Of a DNA stretch of 64,000 nt, positions 1 through 10,741 are shown one piece after another. The notes beneath the pieces were generated by a model. The model ran no database searches and was not told the DNA's origin. It saw only the letters and a program-made list of their open reading frames with translations. Positions within the stretch are counted from its first letter, which is position 1. Each line of letters begins with the position of its first letter. Origin of the DNA: Sarocladium kiliense. Taxonomy: Eukaryota; Ascomycota; Sordariomycetes; Hypocreales; Sarocladiaceae. The stretch lies in NCBI GenBank assembly GCA_030734395.1, contig JAUZTG010000029.1, forward strand, positions 2,790,001 through 2,854,000, written 5' to 3'. The translations under genes were made by a program, and so were the position numbers.

Positions 1-2
1 TT

Positions 3-2249
3 GCGGCTGTGACGCCGCCTACCCAAGCCCAGGACAGGCGGGAGTCCGACACCCCCCGACGGGAAAGCCGGAAGCGGAGCCATGCTTCGGTCAGTGTCAG
101 TGAAGGTGATACGCTCCGGTCCCCGGGGTCGGACGGCGTCGCAACGGTCAACCTTCGGAAGGCTCCCAAGGTCAGCCGGGCCTGTGACTACTGCAAACAC
201 CGCAAGGCCAAGTGTACCGGCACATTACCATGTCCTAAATGCGTCTCCAAGGGCATTGACTGCGTCTACGATGCCAAATATTCGCGAGGAAGACCACCCA
301 CGCCACCATCGTCAACGGGACATGTCACCTTGGCAACTCCTCGTAGGGTTGAGTATCACCAACAGCACCAGGATTGCCGTGCTTCACAGGCTTCTGCTGA
401 GCCAAGAAGCGAAGTGAATCGCCAATTCGATAGCAATGGGACAGCATCGCGAGCATCGCCAACTCTTGGTGTGGCCGAGATCGAAGGCCAGGTCTTTGAT
501 CCAACCTCCGGCGTGACCTTTCTGCATCGCGCTTGGAGACGGCTCGCCAAGAATGGTCACTCGAATGTACCGCCGGAACTGGCCTCGCAAGGTCCAACAG
601 AACAACAACATGTGATGCTCGCTGGGGATAGGCCACTGCCAAAGACAACTGAGGAGGATCTGTATCGTCTGACCCTTCCGCCTCACCAGGAACTTGTTGA
701 TCTCATGACCCTGTACTTCGACGTCTGTATCGCCACTTATCGTATCTTACATCGGCCATCAGTAGAGGAGTGGCTGCGCATCGTCGAGGATAATGTCCGT
801 CAGGGCAAGCCCGCTTGGACGGACCTTGGAGAGTCTAAGACGGCTATTGTCCTCGCCTGCCTCTCTCTTGCGACTGCGCACCACGAAAAGTCAAGAGGGA
901 TCTATTCAGTTGAGGATGATGCTCAATCCCTGGCTCGCAGCGATCAGCTTTTCTGCGTCTGCACACAACTAACCGATGCAGAGGTTGGGTCACCTTCGCT
1001 GCACTCAGCCCAGGCTCGCATCATTCAGTGTCTTTACCTGCTCACAACATCCCGTATGAATAGGGCGTGGTATACTTTTGGAAACGCCTTGCAACTCATA
1101 TCGGCGCTGGGTCTGCATCGGAAGACTACGAGACAGCGGCACCTTGCCCCTGGACCAATTGACTATTTGCAAAGCCAACTACGGATGAGAACGTTTTGGA
1201 CTGCATATATCCTCGATAAATATCTTGGTGTCATATTCGGCCGCCCGAGGCACTATCACGACGAGGACATTGATCAGGACCTCCCAGATCGTCTGGAAGA
1301 CAAGGATATCACCCCGCAAGGACCCATGTCGACACATGAGGAACAGCTCGGCTGCCATATTGATGGTCTGATATTCCATGCCAAGATAGCCAGAATCATT
1401 GGTCAGATCTCACGCGAGGTGTATTCAATTCGTCCCATCTCCGAGGGTGAACGAATTATCGCAGCGCATCGCCTAAGCAAGGAGATTGAGGAATGGCGAC
1501 AGGGCTTGCCTGCATATTTGGTTTCAGTCCCTCCTTCGATGCTTGTCACGAGCTTCCGGAGACAATCTATTGTCCTCAAACTTGGATACTCTCATGCAAT
1601 TATGCATGCGAACCGCCTCTTCTTGCTAGCCACCCTCCATCACGAAAGCAAGGCGCAGGTCGACGCATGCCTCGGAGCGGCAAGGGCTGTATTCGAAGTC
1701 GTCGATGGCCTCGCCCACGATGGCCCGATCTTTCACGCCTTCTGGTGGACACAATATGTCACCTTCTGCGCCCTGGTTGTTTCCTACACGTGGGATATTC
1801 AACTAAAGCGGAGGGGAACCATCCTCAGCAACGAGGAGCAGACGAAACACGCGAGGCTGATGGAGCTGGCCCGAAAGTGTCAGAACCACCTTGCCAAGGC
1901 GACTGCTAGGAACTCTCCTAGTCGCCGATACGCGGTCATTCTTGAAGAATTCTGCTCCGAAGCGATGTGCCAGAAGAGAACCGAGACAGCTCCTATGGCG
2001 GACCCTACGCAGCGGCAGACAATGCCAAATGATCTCCAGCCGGAGGCTATGCTAGATCCGTCTTACTATGCTACCTCAGATCCTATGATGCAGGGCGATG
2101 AATTGGGCTATAGTCTGTTGGATGAGTGGAACATTACGGACTGGTTGGAGCTCGACTCGTCGGCCTTTGGGCCGTACATGGATGCTGACGCCACTACAGC
2201 ATGGGGTCAAAACATGGACATCAATGGTAATGCAGTTCCATCCATGTAG
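3..2249 (+). CDS. Zn2Cys6 transcription factor, 5' partial
   Basis: Fungal binuclear zinc-cluster regulator. The frame is open to the left window edge and no in-frame ATG lies upstream of the zinc cluster, so the true start is outside the window. About 60 residues in, the cluster has spacing C-x2-C-x6-C-x5-C-x2-C-x6-C (starts ACDYCKHRKAKC). It is followed by a basic/proline linker and then a fungal-specific regulatory domain, recognisable by the stretch around AWYTFGNALQLISALGLHRK and the following RMRTFWTAYILDKYLG. The acidic C-terminus (LLDEWNITDWLELDSS) resembles an activation region. No intron is needed in the visible part. It sits next to an aldo-keto reductase and an adenylate-forming reductase and may regulate them (inference). 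The DNA target is unknown. Confidence 0.9.
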   Translation, partial: AAVTPPTQAQDRRESDTPRRESRKRSHASVSVSEGDTLRSPGSDGVATVNLRKAPKVSRACDYCKHRKAKCTGTLPCPKCVSKGIDCVYDAKYSRGRPPTPPSSTGHVTLATPRRVEYHQQHQDCRASQASAEPRSEVNRQFDSNGTASRASPTLGVAEIEGQVFDPTSGVTFLHRAWRRLAKNGHSNVPPELASQGPTEQQHVMLAGDRPLPKTTEEDLYRLTLPPHQELVDLMTLYFDVCIATYRILHRPSVEEWLRIVEDNVRQGKPAWTDLGESKTAIVLACLSLATAHHEKSRGIYSVEDDAQSLARSDQLFCVCTQLTDAEVGSPSLHSAQARIIQCLYLLTTSRMNRAWYTFGNALQLISALGLHRKTTRQRHLAPGPIDYLQSQLRMRTFWTAYILDKYLGVIFGRPRHYHDEDIDQDLPDRLEDKDITPQGPMSTHEEQLGCHIDGLIFHAKIARIIGQISREVYSIRPISEGERIIAAHRLSKEIEEWRQGLPAYLVSVPPSMLVTSFRRQSIVLKLGYSHAIMHANRLFLLATLHHESKAQVDACLGAARAVFEVVDGLAHDGPIFHAFWWTQYVTFCALVVSYTWDIQLKRRGTILSNEEQTKHARLMELARKCQNHLAKATARNSPSRRYAVILEEFCSEAMCQKRTETAPMADPTQRQTMPNDLQPEAMLDPSYYATSDPMMQGDELGYSLLDEWNITDWLELDSSAFGPYMDADATTAWGQNMDINGNAVPSM

Positions 2250-2406
2250 CAATATCAACGATATAGCGACATGCCGTTCAAGCTGCCTAATATAGAAAAC
2301 CCCAAGACATGTAGAGATCAGGAAGTCACTTTTTACGTTCATGCATTACATCTCACTTATGCCAAATCGTGTCTATAGTCTATATGGTTATGCTGTTATA
2401 TCTTGC

Positions 2407-3489
2407 TCATACAGTAAACTTCGTCTTGTTCTCCTCAGCTGCATCTTGAGCAGCCTTCTTCGCCTCCGCATCTCCAAGCTCTTGGAAGATGTCAACACCC
2501 CATCTCGTTTGCCAGTTGAACCTCTTATTTCTCTCCAGGCCATTGAGCTGCTCAAAGACATCCGCCGGCAGCTCAGACACTTGGAAGTTAGACTTGATCC
2601 TGCTAGGTGTGACGCTCTTCGGCAGAACGACCGTTCCCCTCTGCACGCCCCATGACGCAAGGAGCTGACCACCATCAAGGCCAAGCTTGTCACCCAGTTG
2701 CTTTACCAGTGGGTTATCGACGGTTCGCGGCTCACCGGTCTGGTTATTACCAAGTGGTGAGTAAGCGGTGACAACGATACCCTTTGACTTGCAGAAGTTG
2801 AAGAGATCTGGCTGCTGAAGATAGGGATGAGCCTCGACCTGGTTAACAGCTGGGATGACCTTTGTGCTTGGTGCAGCAAGCAGATTCTCGAGGCGCTTGA
2901 TGGTAAAGTTCGAGACGCCGATTGCACGGACCTTGCCTGAGTCGACAAGTTTCTGCATGGCTGCCCAGGTTACCGCTGGGTCAACGTCTGCGAGAGCGAA
3001 TCGTCCATCCTCTTCCAGGGGAAACCACTTTCCAGTGTTCTTGAAGGCTCTGGTAGAGGTCAGCAAGAATTCCGAGCCAGATTTAAGAAAAGGCTTACAC
3101 AGGCCAGTGCATAAGGAACAGGTCGAGGTAGTCAGTCCCCAAGTCCTTCAAGGTCTTGTTGACTCCGGCTTCAACATCTTCGGGAGCATGGTTCGTGTTC
3201 CAGAGTTTGCCAGTGAGCCAGATATCCGAGCGGGCGACACCGCTCTTGCGGATGCCCTCACCAACCTCAGCTTCATTACGGTAGATGGCGGCGCAGTCAA
3301 TGCTTGACGAGACTATATTAGAAGCTTCCTCACTCTGTGTCACAGGTTCTGAACTTACTGTCGATATCCACTGCGCAAAGCAGTCTCAACGGCGATCTCG
3401 ACTTCACCAGGCTTTGCTTGCCACGTGCCGAAGCCAACGACCGGAATCTTGGCCCCTGTGTTCAGGGTGAGGTGTGTGTCAAGAGGCAT
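2407..3489 (-). CDS. Aldo-keto reductase (AKR superfamily), 3 exons
   Basis: NAD(P)H-dependent aldehyde/ketone reductase of the xylose reductase / Gcy1-like group. My model on the minus strand is 3489-3359, 3302-3099, 3049-2407, with GTAAGT and GTAAGC donors and AG acceptors, giving 325 aa, the usual family length. The start MPLDTHLTLN lies directly before the first beta strand motif IPVVGFGTW. The full catalytic tetrad is visible: D46, Y51 (HIDCAAIYRNE), K76 (TGKLWN) and H109 (LMHWPV). The cofactor phosphate-binding stretch LPKSVTPSRI is present near residue 260. It is transcribed divergently from the A-T-R-kinase gene across 625 bp, so it could reduce the aldehyde released by that enzyme's reductase domain (inference). 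Substrate cannot be told from sequence. Confidence 0.93.
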
Positions 3490-4114
3490 GATCACGGTCT
3501 GGGTTCCTGTGAGGTCAAGGTTAGGTCCGTATAGCTTGGCCCGGAAAACCTATTTCAGGCACAGGGGACAATGCAGGCGAGACGCACTGTAGGTGGATCC
3601 TTGCTAAACTTCGTTAAATGGTGGTAGTGAGTTGGCAGGGATTCTGTTGAGCTGTTGCGCGAGATTGTCTTAGGTGAGCCGAAGGACAGCCATACCTGTG
3701 GCCGGGTGTTATACTACCCCTTCCTGGCCCGTGGATCGGCGCGGATTCTCGCCGTTGCCAGGCGGACTCTAATCCGCTGCAAGTCCGCCCCGGCCGCCCC
3801 GCTCCGGGCACTGGCATTGTCCCCACACATGCGCATCGACAAGAGCTCCCTCCATCAAAGTAGCATCGTCTCGGGCTCTTTGCCCCACGCGGACTTGACA
3901 AGAATCTGCAGCGGCAATGATGCGTGAGACTACTATTCGGGCCTCACGGAAGAAGATCCTGAGGGCGCAGATGGCGAAGGCGCGTTGCCTCATATGTGGA
4001 CCCGAAAGTCGGAAGCACCATGCAGGATTCCGTTTCGAGTGAGAGATGCGCCAATCCATAGCGAGCGACCGATCTTCTCAGGGACTTTGAATTCTCGTAT
4101 CATAAAGGCCCACG
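3490..4114. promoter_or_regulatory. Divergent promoter, aldo-keto reductase / A-T-R-kinase
   Basis: This 625-bp spacer separates two divergently transcribed genes. A CCAAT box lies at 4051-4055, 60 bp before the ATG at 4115. GC-rich CGG/CCG triplets cluster at 3734-3808, including CGGCCG at 3791-3796, and could be zinc-cluster sites. No convincing gene is seen here; short open frames lack coding character. Confidence 0.5.
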
Positions 4115-7100
4115 ATGGACTCCTCCCACCTGGTAGGCCATGAGTTATCCAGCACATCATACTCACCCATCACCATGGCACCTCCATCAGTGTTCGGCCC
4201 AACAAGCATCGCCGACTCGGCGAAGCTGGACGAGCCTGTGTCGCTCACGGAACCCCCTGCACCAGCCGTGGAGGATGATTCCACTATCAGAACTGTCGAT
4301 GAGCTTGTGAGGCGGCGAGCGAGGGCGTATCCGGACCGTGTGATCGTGTCCTATCCATCCGAGGGCATCAACTACGTTGACTACACTATGCGCCAGCTCG
4401 ATGTCTTCGCCTACCGCGTGGCCAAGGTATACGAGCGTCACTTGCCGATGCGCAAGTCATCCAATGAGGAGCCCATGACCGTGGCTGTCCTCGGTCCCTC
4501 AAACTTCGACTACCTGATCACCATGCTTGCACTCTCAAAACTCGGACACACTACTTTGTTCCTATCTACAAGGATCTCGCAGGAGGCCATTGAGAATCTT
4601 ATCACGACCACCGGTGCGGTTTGCCTGCTGGCTGATTCTCGCTATTTGGCCACAGCGGAGGCCACACAGAGATCACTAGGTGGTCTCAATGTTCTCCAGA
4701 CTGCCGGAAAGTCTACCTATGACTTCCCGATCGAGGTGCACGCCGATACGAGGATGGACAGCCACCTGGACTTGGCAAAGGAGACGAACAACCGGGTGTA
4801 TATTATTCACTCTAGTGGTAAGTTCCATGTCGCGACTTTGTTGGTGACATGCTGACCTTGTAGGCTCGACTGGCCTGCCAAAACCAATCTACCAGGCACA
4901 GAAGGCAGCCGTCGCCAATTACGCTTTCAGTATGAAGATGAGGGCGTTTATCACTCTGCCACTCTACCACAATCATGGAATTTGTAACCTATACCGCGCG
5001 ATTTACAGCGGCAAGTCTATTCATATGTAAGTTGGTCCTCCCGAGGAGCCGGAAAGCCAGCTGAACATCCCAGGTATAACGCAGACCTTCCCTTGACGCA
5101 CGACTACCTTACCAGCATTATGAAGACCCACCGTTTCGAGATCTTCTACGGCGTTCCTTATGCCCTAAAGCTTCTGTCTGAGTCGGATCTTGGTCTGTCT
5201 CTTCTCAGCGATCTGAAGATCGTCATGTACGGTGGCTCAGCAATGCCCGATGACCTAGGGAACCTCCTCGTCTCGCGCGGCATCAATCTCGTTGGTCACT
5301 ACGGTGCCACGGAAGTAGGACAACTGATGACCTCTTTCCGTCCTGCCGACGATAAGGCTTGGAATTACGTTCGGGAGACACCGAATCTATCCCCATTTCT
5401 CAACTGGGTCCCACGTGGTACGAACCTGTTTGAGTGCTGTGTGCTCAAGGGCTGGCCATCACAGGTTGCATCAAATCAGGATGACGGCAGTTACATGACG
5501 AAGGATCTTTTTGAGCCACACCCCACGATCCCAAAGGCATGGAAGTATGTCGCCCGTCGGGATGATACGTTGAACCTGGAGACTGGCGAGATGTTCAACC
5601 CCGTCAGCACTGAGGGCAGCATCCGCTCCAGTAAGGACGTAACAGAGGCGGTCGTTTTCGGTGCAGGCCGCCCAGTTCCTGGTGTGTTGATTGTGCCGGC
5701 CGACAAGTTGGCGGGAAAATCCGAGGAAGAGATCCTGGAAAGGGTCTGGCCCGTGGTTGAGTCAGCATGCCGCAGTGTCGAGGCCTACGCGCGCATCAGC
5801 AAGTCCATGATCAAGATCCTCCCAGTTGGATGTGAATACCCTCGGACAGACAAGGGCAGTGTCATTCGCCAGGCATTTTACAGAAATTACGCTAAGGAGA
5901 TTGACGAGACATATGATAAGGCTGAGTCTGGAGGTAGCGATCTCAAGCAACTCGATCGGGATGAGCTGCGCGAGTTTGTCCGGAACTCACTCATCAAGGC
6001 GCTTGCTAATCCGAAGGTGTTTGATGACAAGACGGACTTCTTCCTGCTCGGACTGGACTCCCTACAGGCTATCCAAATGAGGAGTGACATCCTCAAGACG
6101 GTCGAGATCCGTGGCCACAAGCTCAGCCAGACGGTCGTGTTCGACCATCCTTCAATCGAGCGGCTGAGCGCCTACCTCTTCGCGTTATCTAGTGATCAGG
6201 AGACTGCGGCTGAACAGTCGGTTGAGAGCGAGATATACGACTTGGTCGAGAAGTACAGCCATAAACCAGTCGTCTCCGATGGCGCCTCCTCATCTGTCGC
6301 TGTTACCGGCGCCTCTGGGTCATTGGGCGCCCACGTTGTCGCCAAGCTGGTCGTTGATCCGACCGTGAGCACGGTGTACTGCTTTGTCAGGGCAAGATCA
6401 GATGCTGAAGCTGCTACTCGCGTCAGGTCGTCCATGATCCAGCGCCGCGTCTACCACACGCTCGCCCTTGCCCAGCGCAGGAAGATCATTTGCTACGCTG
6501 CCGATCTTTCAGATAAGAATCTCGGTCTTACTCCTGAGACCTACGAAAAGGTGGCTTCTGGACTACGGTCAATCATCCACTGCGCCTGGTCAGTCAACTT
6601 CAACATGCGCCTTTCCAGCTTCGAGAAGAGCAGCATTGCCGGCGTCGCCAACCTCATCTCCCTTTGCGAAGCTACTAAGAAGGGCGTTCGCTCGGCTCCT
6701 TCAGCAAGCTTCAACTTCTGCTCGTCAGTAAGCACAGTCGCAAGAGCCACTGAAGTGCCGGTTCCCGAACGGCTGCCTGAGCCAAGCTGGTCACAGGACA
6801 TGGGCTACGCTCAATCCAAGACCGTGGCAGAACACCTCTGCGCCCGCGCGGCAGAGAACGGCATCACGGCTCGTGTCTTGCGCGTTGGGCAGATTGTTGC
6901 AGATACGCAGCATGGTATTTGGAATAGCACCGAGGCCATTCCGCTCATGCTACAAGCTGCTACCACCATCGGCGCGCTACCAAAACTCCGCGAGACTCCT
7001 TCGTGGCTACCGGTCGATACGACAGCAGAGTCGGTGACTCAGATCTCCCTTTCAGACGCTGGCAGCGTTTTCACCAACGTCGCCAACCCCAAGGTTTTCG

Positions 7101-7954
7101 ACTGGACATCAGACCTTCTGCCCGCACTGAAGCGAGCCGGTCTCAGCTTTGAAGAAGTTGAACCCCAGGAATGGGTCAACCGGCTTCGCAACTCGAGCTC
7201 TGATCCTGTCAGGAACCCCCCAATCAAGCTTGTCGATTTCTTTGCGTCTAAGTACGACAAAACGGAGTTCGGTCCTTCAAAGACCTACACGACAGACACG
7301 GCATGTTCGCTTGCCCCAGCTCTCGCCAACGCCCCAGTGCTGGACCAACAACTTGTCGACTCATTTGTCCGGTACTTCACTGCCGGACCATGGGCGCAGA
7401 CCAGCGGTGCTACTGTGGACAAGCCAGCCAAGACAGCCATCTTTGTTGCCGGACCTTGTGGTAGCGGCAAATCGACTCTTGCAATGTCTCTGGCACAGAA
7501 ACTCAAGGTTCCCTTCGTAGAGGGCGACTTCGTTCACTCTCGCGATAATGTCGACAAGATGGCCGCTGGACAGGCCCTCACCGACGACGATCGCGCATCC
7601 TGGTTAGAGAGGCTTGCGAAGCGAGCCGTCGAGAGCATCAATGACCTAGGCTACGACTCCGTGGTTGTCAGTTGTTCTGCTCTGCGCAAATCTTACCGCG
7701 ATGCCCTCCGATCCCACATCGGTAGCTCTGCACGTGCGCTGTTCCTGGATTTGCAGTGCGAGCCGCAAGTTCTTGCAGAGCGTATTGGTGCACGGAAGGA
7801 TCATTACATGCCAGAGAGCCTGATTGAGAGTCAGGTCTCGGCATATGAGGCTCCAGCAGTGAGCGAGGTGGACGTTCTGCCGGTTGATGCTGCAGCGCCG
7901 CCTGATGTGGTTTTGGAGGAAGCGAGAGGCTTGTTGGCGGACGTGGGGCTTTGA
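4115..7954 (+). CDS. Adenylation-thiolation-reductase enzyme fused to a gluconokinase-like domain
   Basis: NRPS-like adenylate-forming reductase. Model: 4115-4817, 4864-5026, 5074-7954 (GTAAGT donors, TAG/CAG acceptors), 1248 aa. Adenylation domain about 40-530: the ATP-binding core SSGSTGLPKP (about 233-242) is only complete after splicing intron 1, and GHYGATEVGQ follows near 363-372. Thiolation domain about 575-660, with the phosphopantetheine-accepting Ser618 in LGLDSLQ. Thioester-reductase (Rossmann) domain about 695-1060, with GASGSLG at 701-707 and the Y867-x3-K871 pair (YAQSK). C-terminal domain about 1075-1248: Walker A GPCGSGKS (1082-1089), then GDFVHSRDNVDKM, DDDRASWL and SCSALRKSYRD, the order of GntK gluconokinases and a full kinase length. 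The A-T-R part should activate a carboxylic acid, load it and reduce it to an aldehyde; the kinase substrate is unknown. The neighbouring aldo-keto reductase fits as a next step. Confidence 0.92.
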
Positions 7955-8107
7955 ATGTAGACATATGAAGCTTGGATACATACATAGGCGTTGGTACATT
8001 CAATTAGACGGTTCACTTGAGTCAACAATGCATTGGGACCATTGCCTACATTTCACAGGTTCGTTAAGAGGAGAGCACTGCACCTATCATAGGATATCCA
8101 AGTCGAC

Positions 8108-8676
8108 TCAAACGAATTCCTCGCTGCTTCCATTTCTAGCTGCGCCGTTGGCTTCGAGGAGTTGTGCGCCATAGCCCTGGCACCCACCGTCTGTTCCGTG
8201 GTCACCGCCCACCGAGTCGAAACAACCGAGCCTGCCATCTCTATTAAAGATGATGTCGTCCTAAGAGTTGGCAAGAAATGCCTGCGTCAGCCCAGTTCCA
8301 GGTTTCGACTCAAGTGTCCCCAGTCGCAAACACTCACCAACTTATTGAACGAAGTGTCGTACCAGTCCCAGTCCTCACTCTCAATGTAGCAGCGACATGT
8401 GAAGATAGAACCAGGCTTGCTCTGAACTCTGCAGTTCTCGCACGACTGATGGAAGTTGCCCTCACGCTTCTTGATCAGGCCGCCGATGTTGGCGAGGCAG
8501 TGCTTCAGGTGCACCTCGGAGATCTTGTAGTAGCCTCTGGCATCAAGGCAACAACCGCGTAGAACAACGTTGTTTGTTCCGGTCACTTTCCAGCTCTTGC
8601 AGGTCCGAGTGAACCACTTTGCATCTGCATAGCTTGCGACTGATAAGACTGCAACAACGAGCGTGGAGAACCTCAT
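8108..8676 (-). CDS. Secreted CVNH (cyanovirin-N homology) lectin-like protein
   Basis: Small secreted protein, 163 aa after splicing 8676-8338 to 8260-8108 (GTGAGT donor, CTCTTAG acceptor, phase 0). I start at MRFSTLVVAVLSV because it opens a clean signal peptide ending near SYADA; an upstream in-frame start would bury it. The mature part shows the two-repeat CVNH layout: a first Cys-rich repeat (TCKSWKVTG ... VHLKHCLANIGGLI), then GNFHQSCENC and a second repeat ending TSFNKLDDIIFNRDGRLGCF. That last strand appears only when the intron is removed, which supports the model. The tail is Gly/Ser-rich. CVNH domains bind oligomannose-type glycans in other fungi; the target here is unknown. Without splicing, the frame stops 20 codons after KL with an unrelated tail. 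Confidence 0.82.
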
Positions 8677-9562
8677 GACTGCTTGGAGTTCGGCAGTACG
8701 AAAATAATATGAATGCACAACTACAATATCGCGGGCGATCTTCTTCTTTGGTTGGCGGCTAACATGCAGATCATCCGCTTTATACTAAGAATTGAGGCGC
8801 AGTATTCACCAAGATGCTATTGGCAGCCCCCAAAACAGTGATTACAGATTTTATCCCTCCGAGATTGATCAATCTCACCGCATGGGGTAAGCGAACGTCC
8901 ACCTTGCTGACACCTCGCACGAATTGAAGCTGTGGATTTCCACTATATTGATTTCTTGCATGGCATGGCATGCAGGGCCTCAAGTCTCGAATCTCATAGA
9001 TCTCTGCTTACGCCTTTCCATTTGAGCTCGCCCATATGAGTACGAGGAGCGGAAAAAGATCCAAAGACTCGGTCACACTTGGCCATGTGACTCTGGTCAA
9101 GCGGTGAAGCTGAATCAGCGCCCCCGGATGTAACTTGATGTTGGCTTCGCCAGATGCATCAAGTGAGCCGTTGCTCCACTCGAGGTGTAGGCGAATCGCT
9201 CCAGAAGGTAACCAACAGTACTCAAGATCAGTACGTACTTTTTAATATCATTTCTAATCCTGGGAAGCAGAGTTCGATTACCCTCCCGATCAACTAAGTA
9301 GGGATATTCTTCAACTAAACAGTCCAAGTCACCATGCCAAAGCTCTCGTGTTAGTCGTGAGGCGGGATCCACCCTCGAACGACGACAAGTGTTGACATCA
9401 TCCGACGACCACCTACCTACTCCACTACAGCTTCTCCTCCACCGACGTCCCGTTCCTTCACCACCACCACCACCACCACCACATCCTGAACGAACCACCA
9501 GAACCACCAATTCCTCACGCCTCGCCGCGTAGTCGCCCGCCGGGCTCGCAGACTAGCCCATC
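8677..9562. other. Intergenic, divergent promoter region
   Basis: 886 bp between the divergent CVNH gene and the gene starting at 9563. Apart from a CAC microsatellite near the right end I see no gene or RNA. The right 150 bp is C-rich and CT-rich, as in many fungal leaders. Confidence 0.5.
9459..9482. repeat. (CAC)8 trinucleotide repeat
   Basis: Eight perfect CAC units in the presumed 5' leader of the gene starting at 9563. Likely length-variable between strains. Confidence 0.9.
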
Positions 9563-10741
9563 ATGTCTTCCTCAGACTCCTACCCTTCCGACGACAATTC
9601 CGTCACCACCTCCCGCAACCATCCGATGAAACCAGCCGAACTTCTCTCATCAGCCCGCCAACAAGTCGACGCTCTCGCCCCCTCCCTCGACCTTTCTACC
9701 GCCTTTCTCGCTCGCTATCCATGGAACCACGGCCCTAATCTCGTAAAACATACCTCCGTCGCTATGCTCGCCTCCGCCCGTGCCTCCATGACCCGTCCCA
9801 TCACCGACCGCGAAGCCGCAGCCGTCATCCGGGCCACCCGCGCCAAAGTCTCCGCCGAGGGCCAAGCACACTGGCTATCTGTCGTGCTGGCTGGAGCACT
9901 ATGGGTGAGAGGCATCAAGACTTGCAGGTTTCCTTTCTGGACGCCGAAGACGCCGCCGTTTGGGGGTGGCCCGCTGACGCAGACTATGAGGATGGTGGCG
10001 TATTCCATGGTTTGCATGTTTGCCATGAGGCCGGTGGAGCAGGCCATTGGGGCGGCGGCCGCGATGCCGACGGTGAAAGAGGATAGGGAGGTGATGGATG
10101 GGTTGATGAAGGCGGTCATGGAGGGGAGGAGGAATATGCATGGACAGCAAATGGGTGGAATGGCCATGCAGGGCTTGCCTGGACAGCAGCAACAACAGTC
10201 ACAGGAGCAATCATCTACATACACTACACGATGGCCATCCGACGACTCGCCCCAGTCGCAGCAGCAGAGCTCGGGGTCATACGCAAGCCGCTGGCCAGAG
10301 GACCCTTCAACACAGTACAACCCGGAGCAAAACCAATCCAGCTACCAGTCCCCAACAACCACCGAGCAACAACCCTCCGACCGCTGGGCCTCCTCCCCCA
10401 TCATCGACGATGCATCTCCCATAGCCTCTGACGAACCTTCCAGCCAACAACAGCCCGCCAGCACATCCTGGGCTCGCCTCCGCCAACAAGCCCGCGCGAA
10501 CAACCCACAACAACAGCAGCGACAAGGCTCGTGGCAGCAAGTCCAGAAGACTGGGTCTGAGCAGCAGGGTGGCTGGGGAGAAGACGGTACGAGGAGTGGA
10601 CAACCGAGGGAGAGCTATACCTACTCTGCGGCGGATGTGGAGAGGGAGACGGCCAAGAGCCAGGCACAGAGAGAGTTCGATGCCATGTTAGATAGGGAGA
10701 GGAGGGGAGAAGTGGGCAATGAGAGCAGGTGGAGGCGATGA
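9563..10741 (+). CDS. Unrecognised fungal protein, 392 aa, Q-rich C-terminus
   Basis: Single-exon frame of 392 aa starting at ATCATGTCTTCC. I do not recognise the family. Residues 1-25 are Ser/Asp-rich. Residues 26-170 look folded: helical, with FLARYPWNHGPNLVKHTSVAML, a hydrophobic stretch at WLSVVLAGALWV and another at MRMVAYSMVCMFAM that could be membrane-associated. After about residue 190 the protein is low-complexity, rich in Gln, Ser and Pro with repeated SRWPEDPS / TRWPSDDS-like phrases, ending in a charged helix (DVERETAKSQAQREFDAMLDRERR, cited in part only for its charge). Coding character is good: no stops, sensible composition, and a folded-then-disordered layout. No function is assigned. 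Confidence 0.75.
   Translation: MSSSDSYPSDDNSVTTSRNHPMKPAELLSSARQQVDALAPSLDLSTAFLARYPWNHGPNLVKHTSVAMLASARASMTRPITDREAAAVIRATRAKVSAEGQAHWLSVVLAGALWVRGIKTCRFPFWTPKTPPFGGGPLTQTMRMVAYSMVCMFAMRPVEQAIGAAAAMPTVKEDREVMDGLMKAVMEGRRNMHGQQMGGMAMQGLPGQQQQQSQEQSSTYTTRWPSDDSPQSQQQSSGSYASRWPEDPSTQYNPEQNQSSYQSPTTTEQQPSDRWASSPIIDDASPIASDEPSSQQQPASTSWARLRQQARANNPQQQQRQGSWQQVQKTGSEQQGGWGEDGTRSGQPRESYTYSAADVERETAKSQAQREFDAMLDRERRGEVGNESRWRR

Noticed and set aside
9115..9510. Minus-strand frame of 131 codons
   Set aside because: Runs through the CAC repeat, giving poly-Gly, and lacks any domain; more likely leader sequence of the gene at 9563.
9715..10320. 201-codon minus-strand frame opposite the 392-aa gene
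   Set aside because: Low-complexity Cys/Ser-rich translation antisense to CAG/CAA codons.
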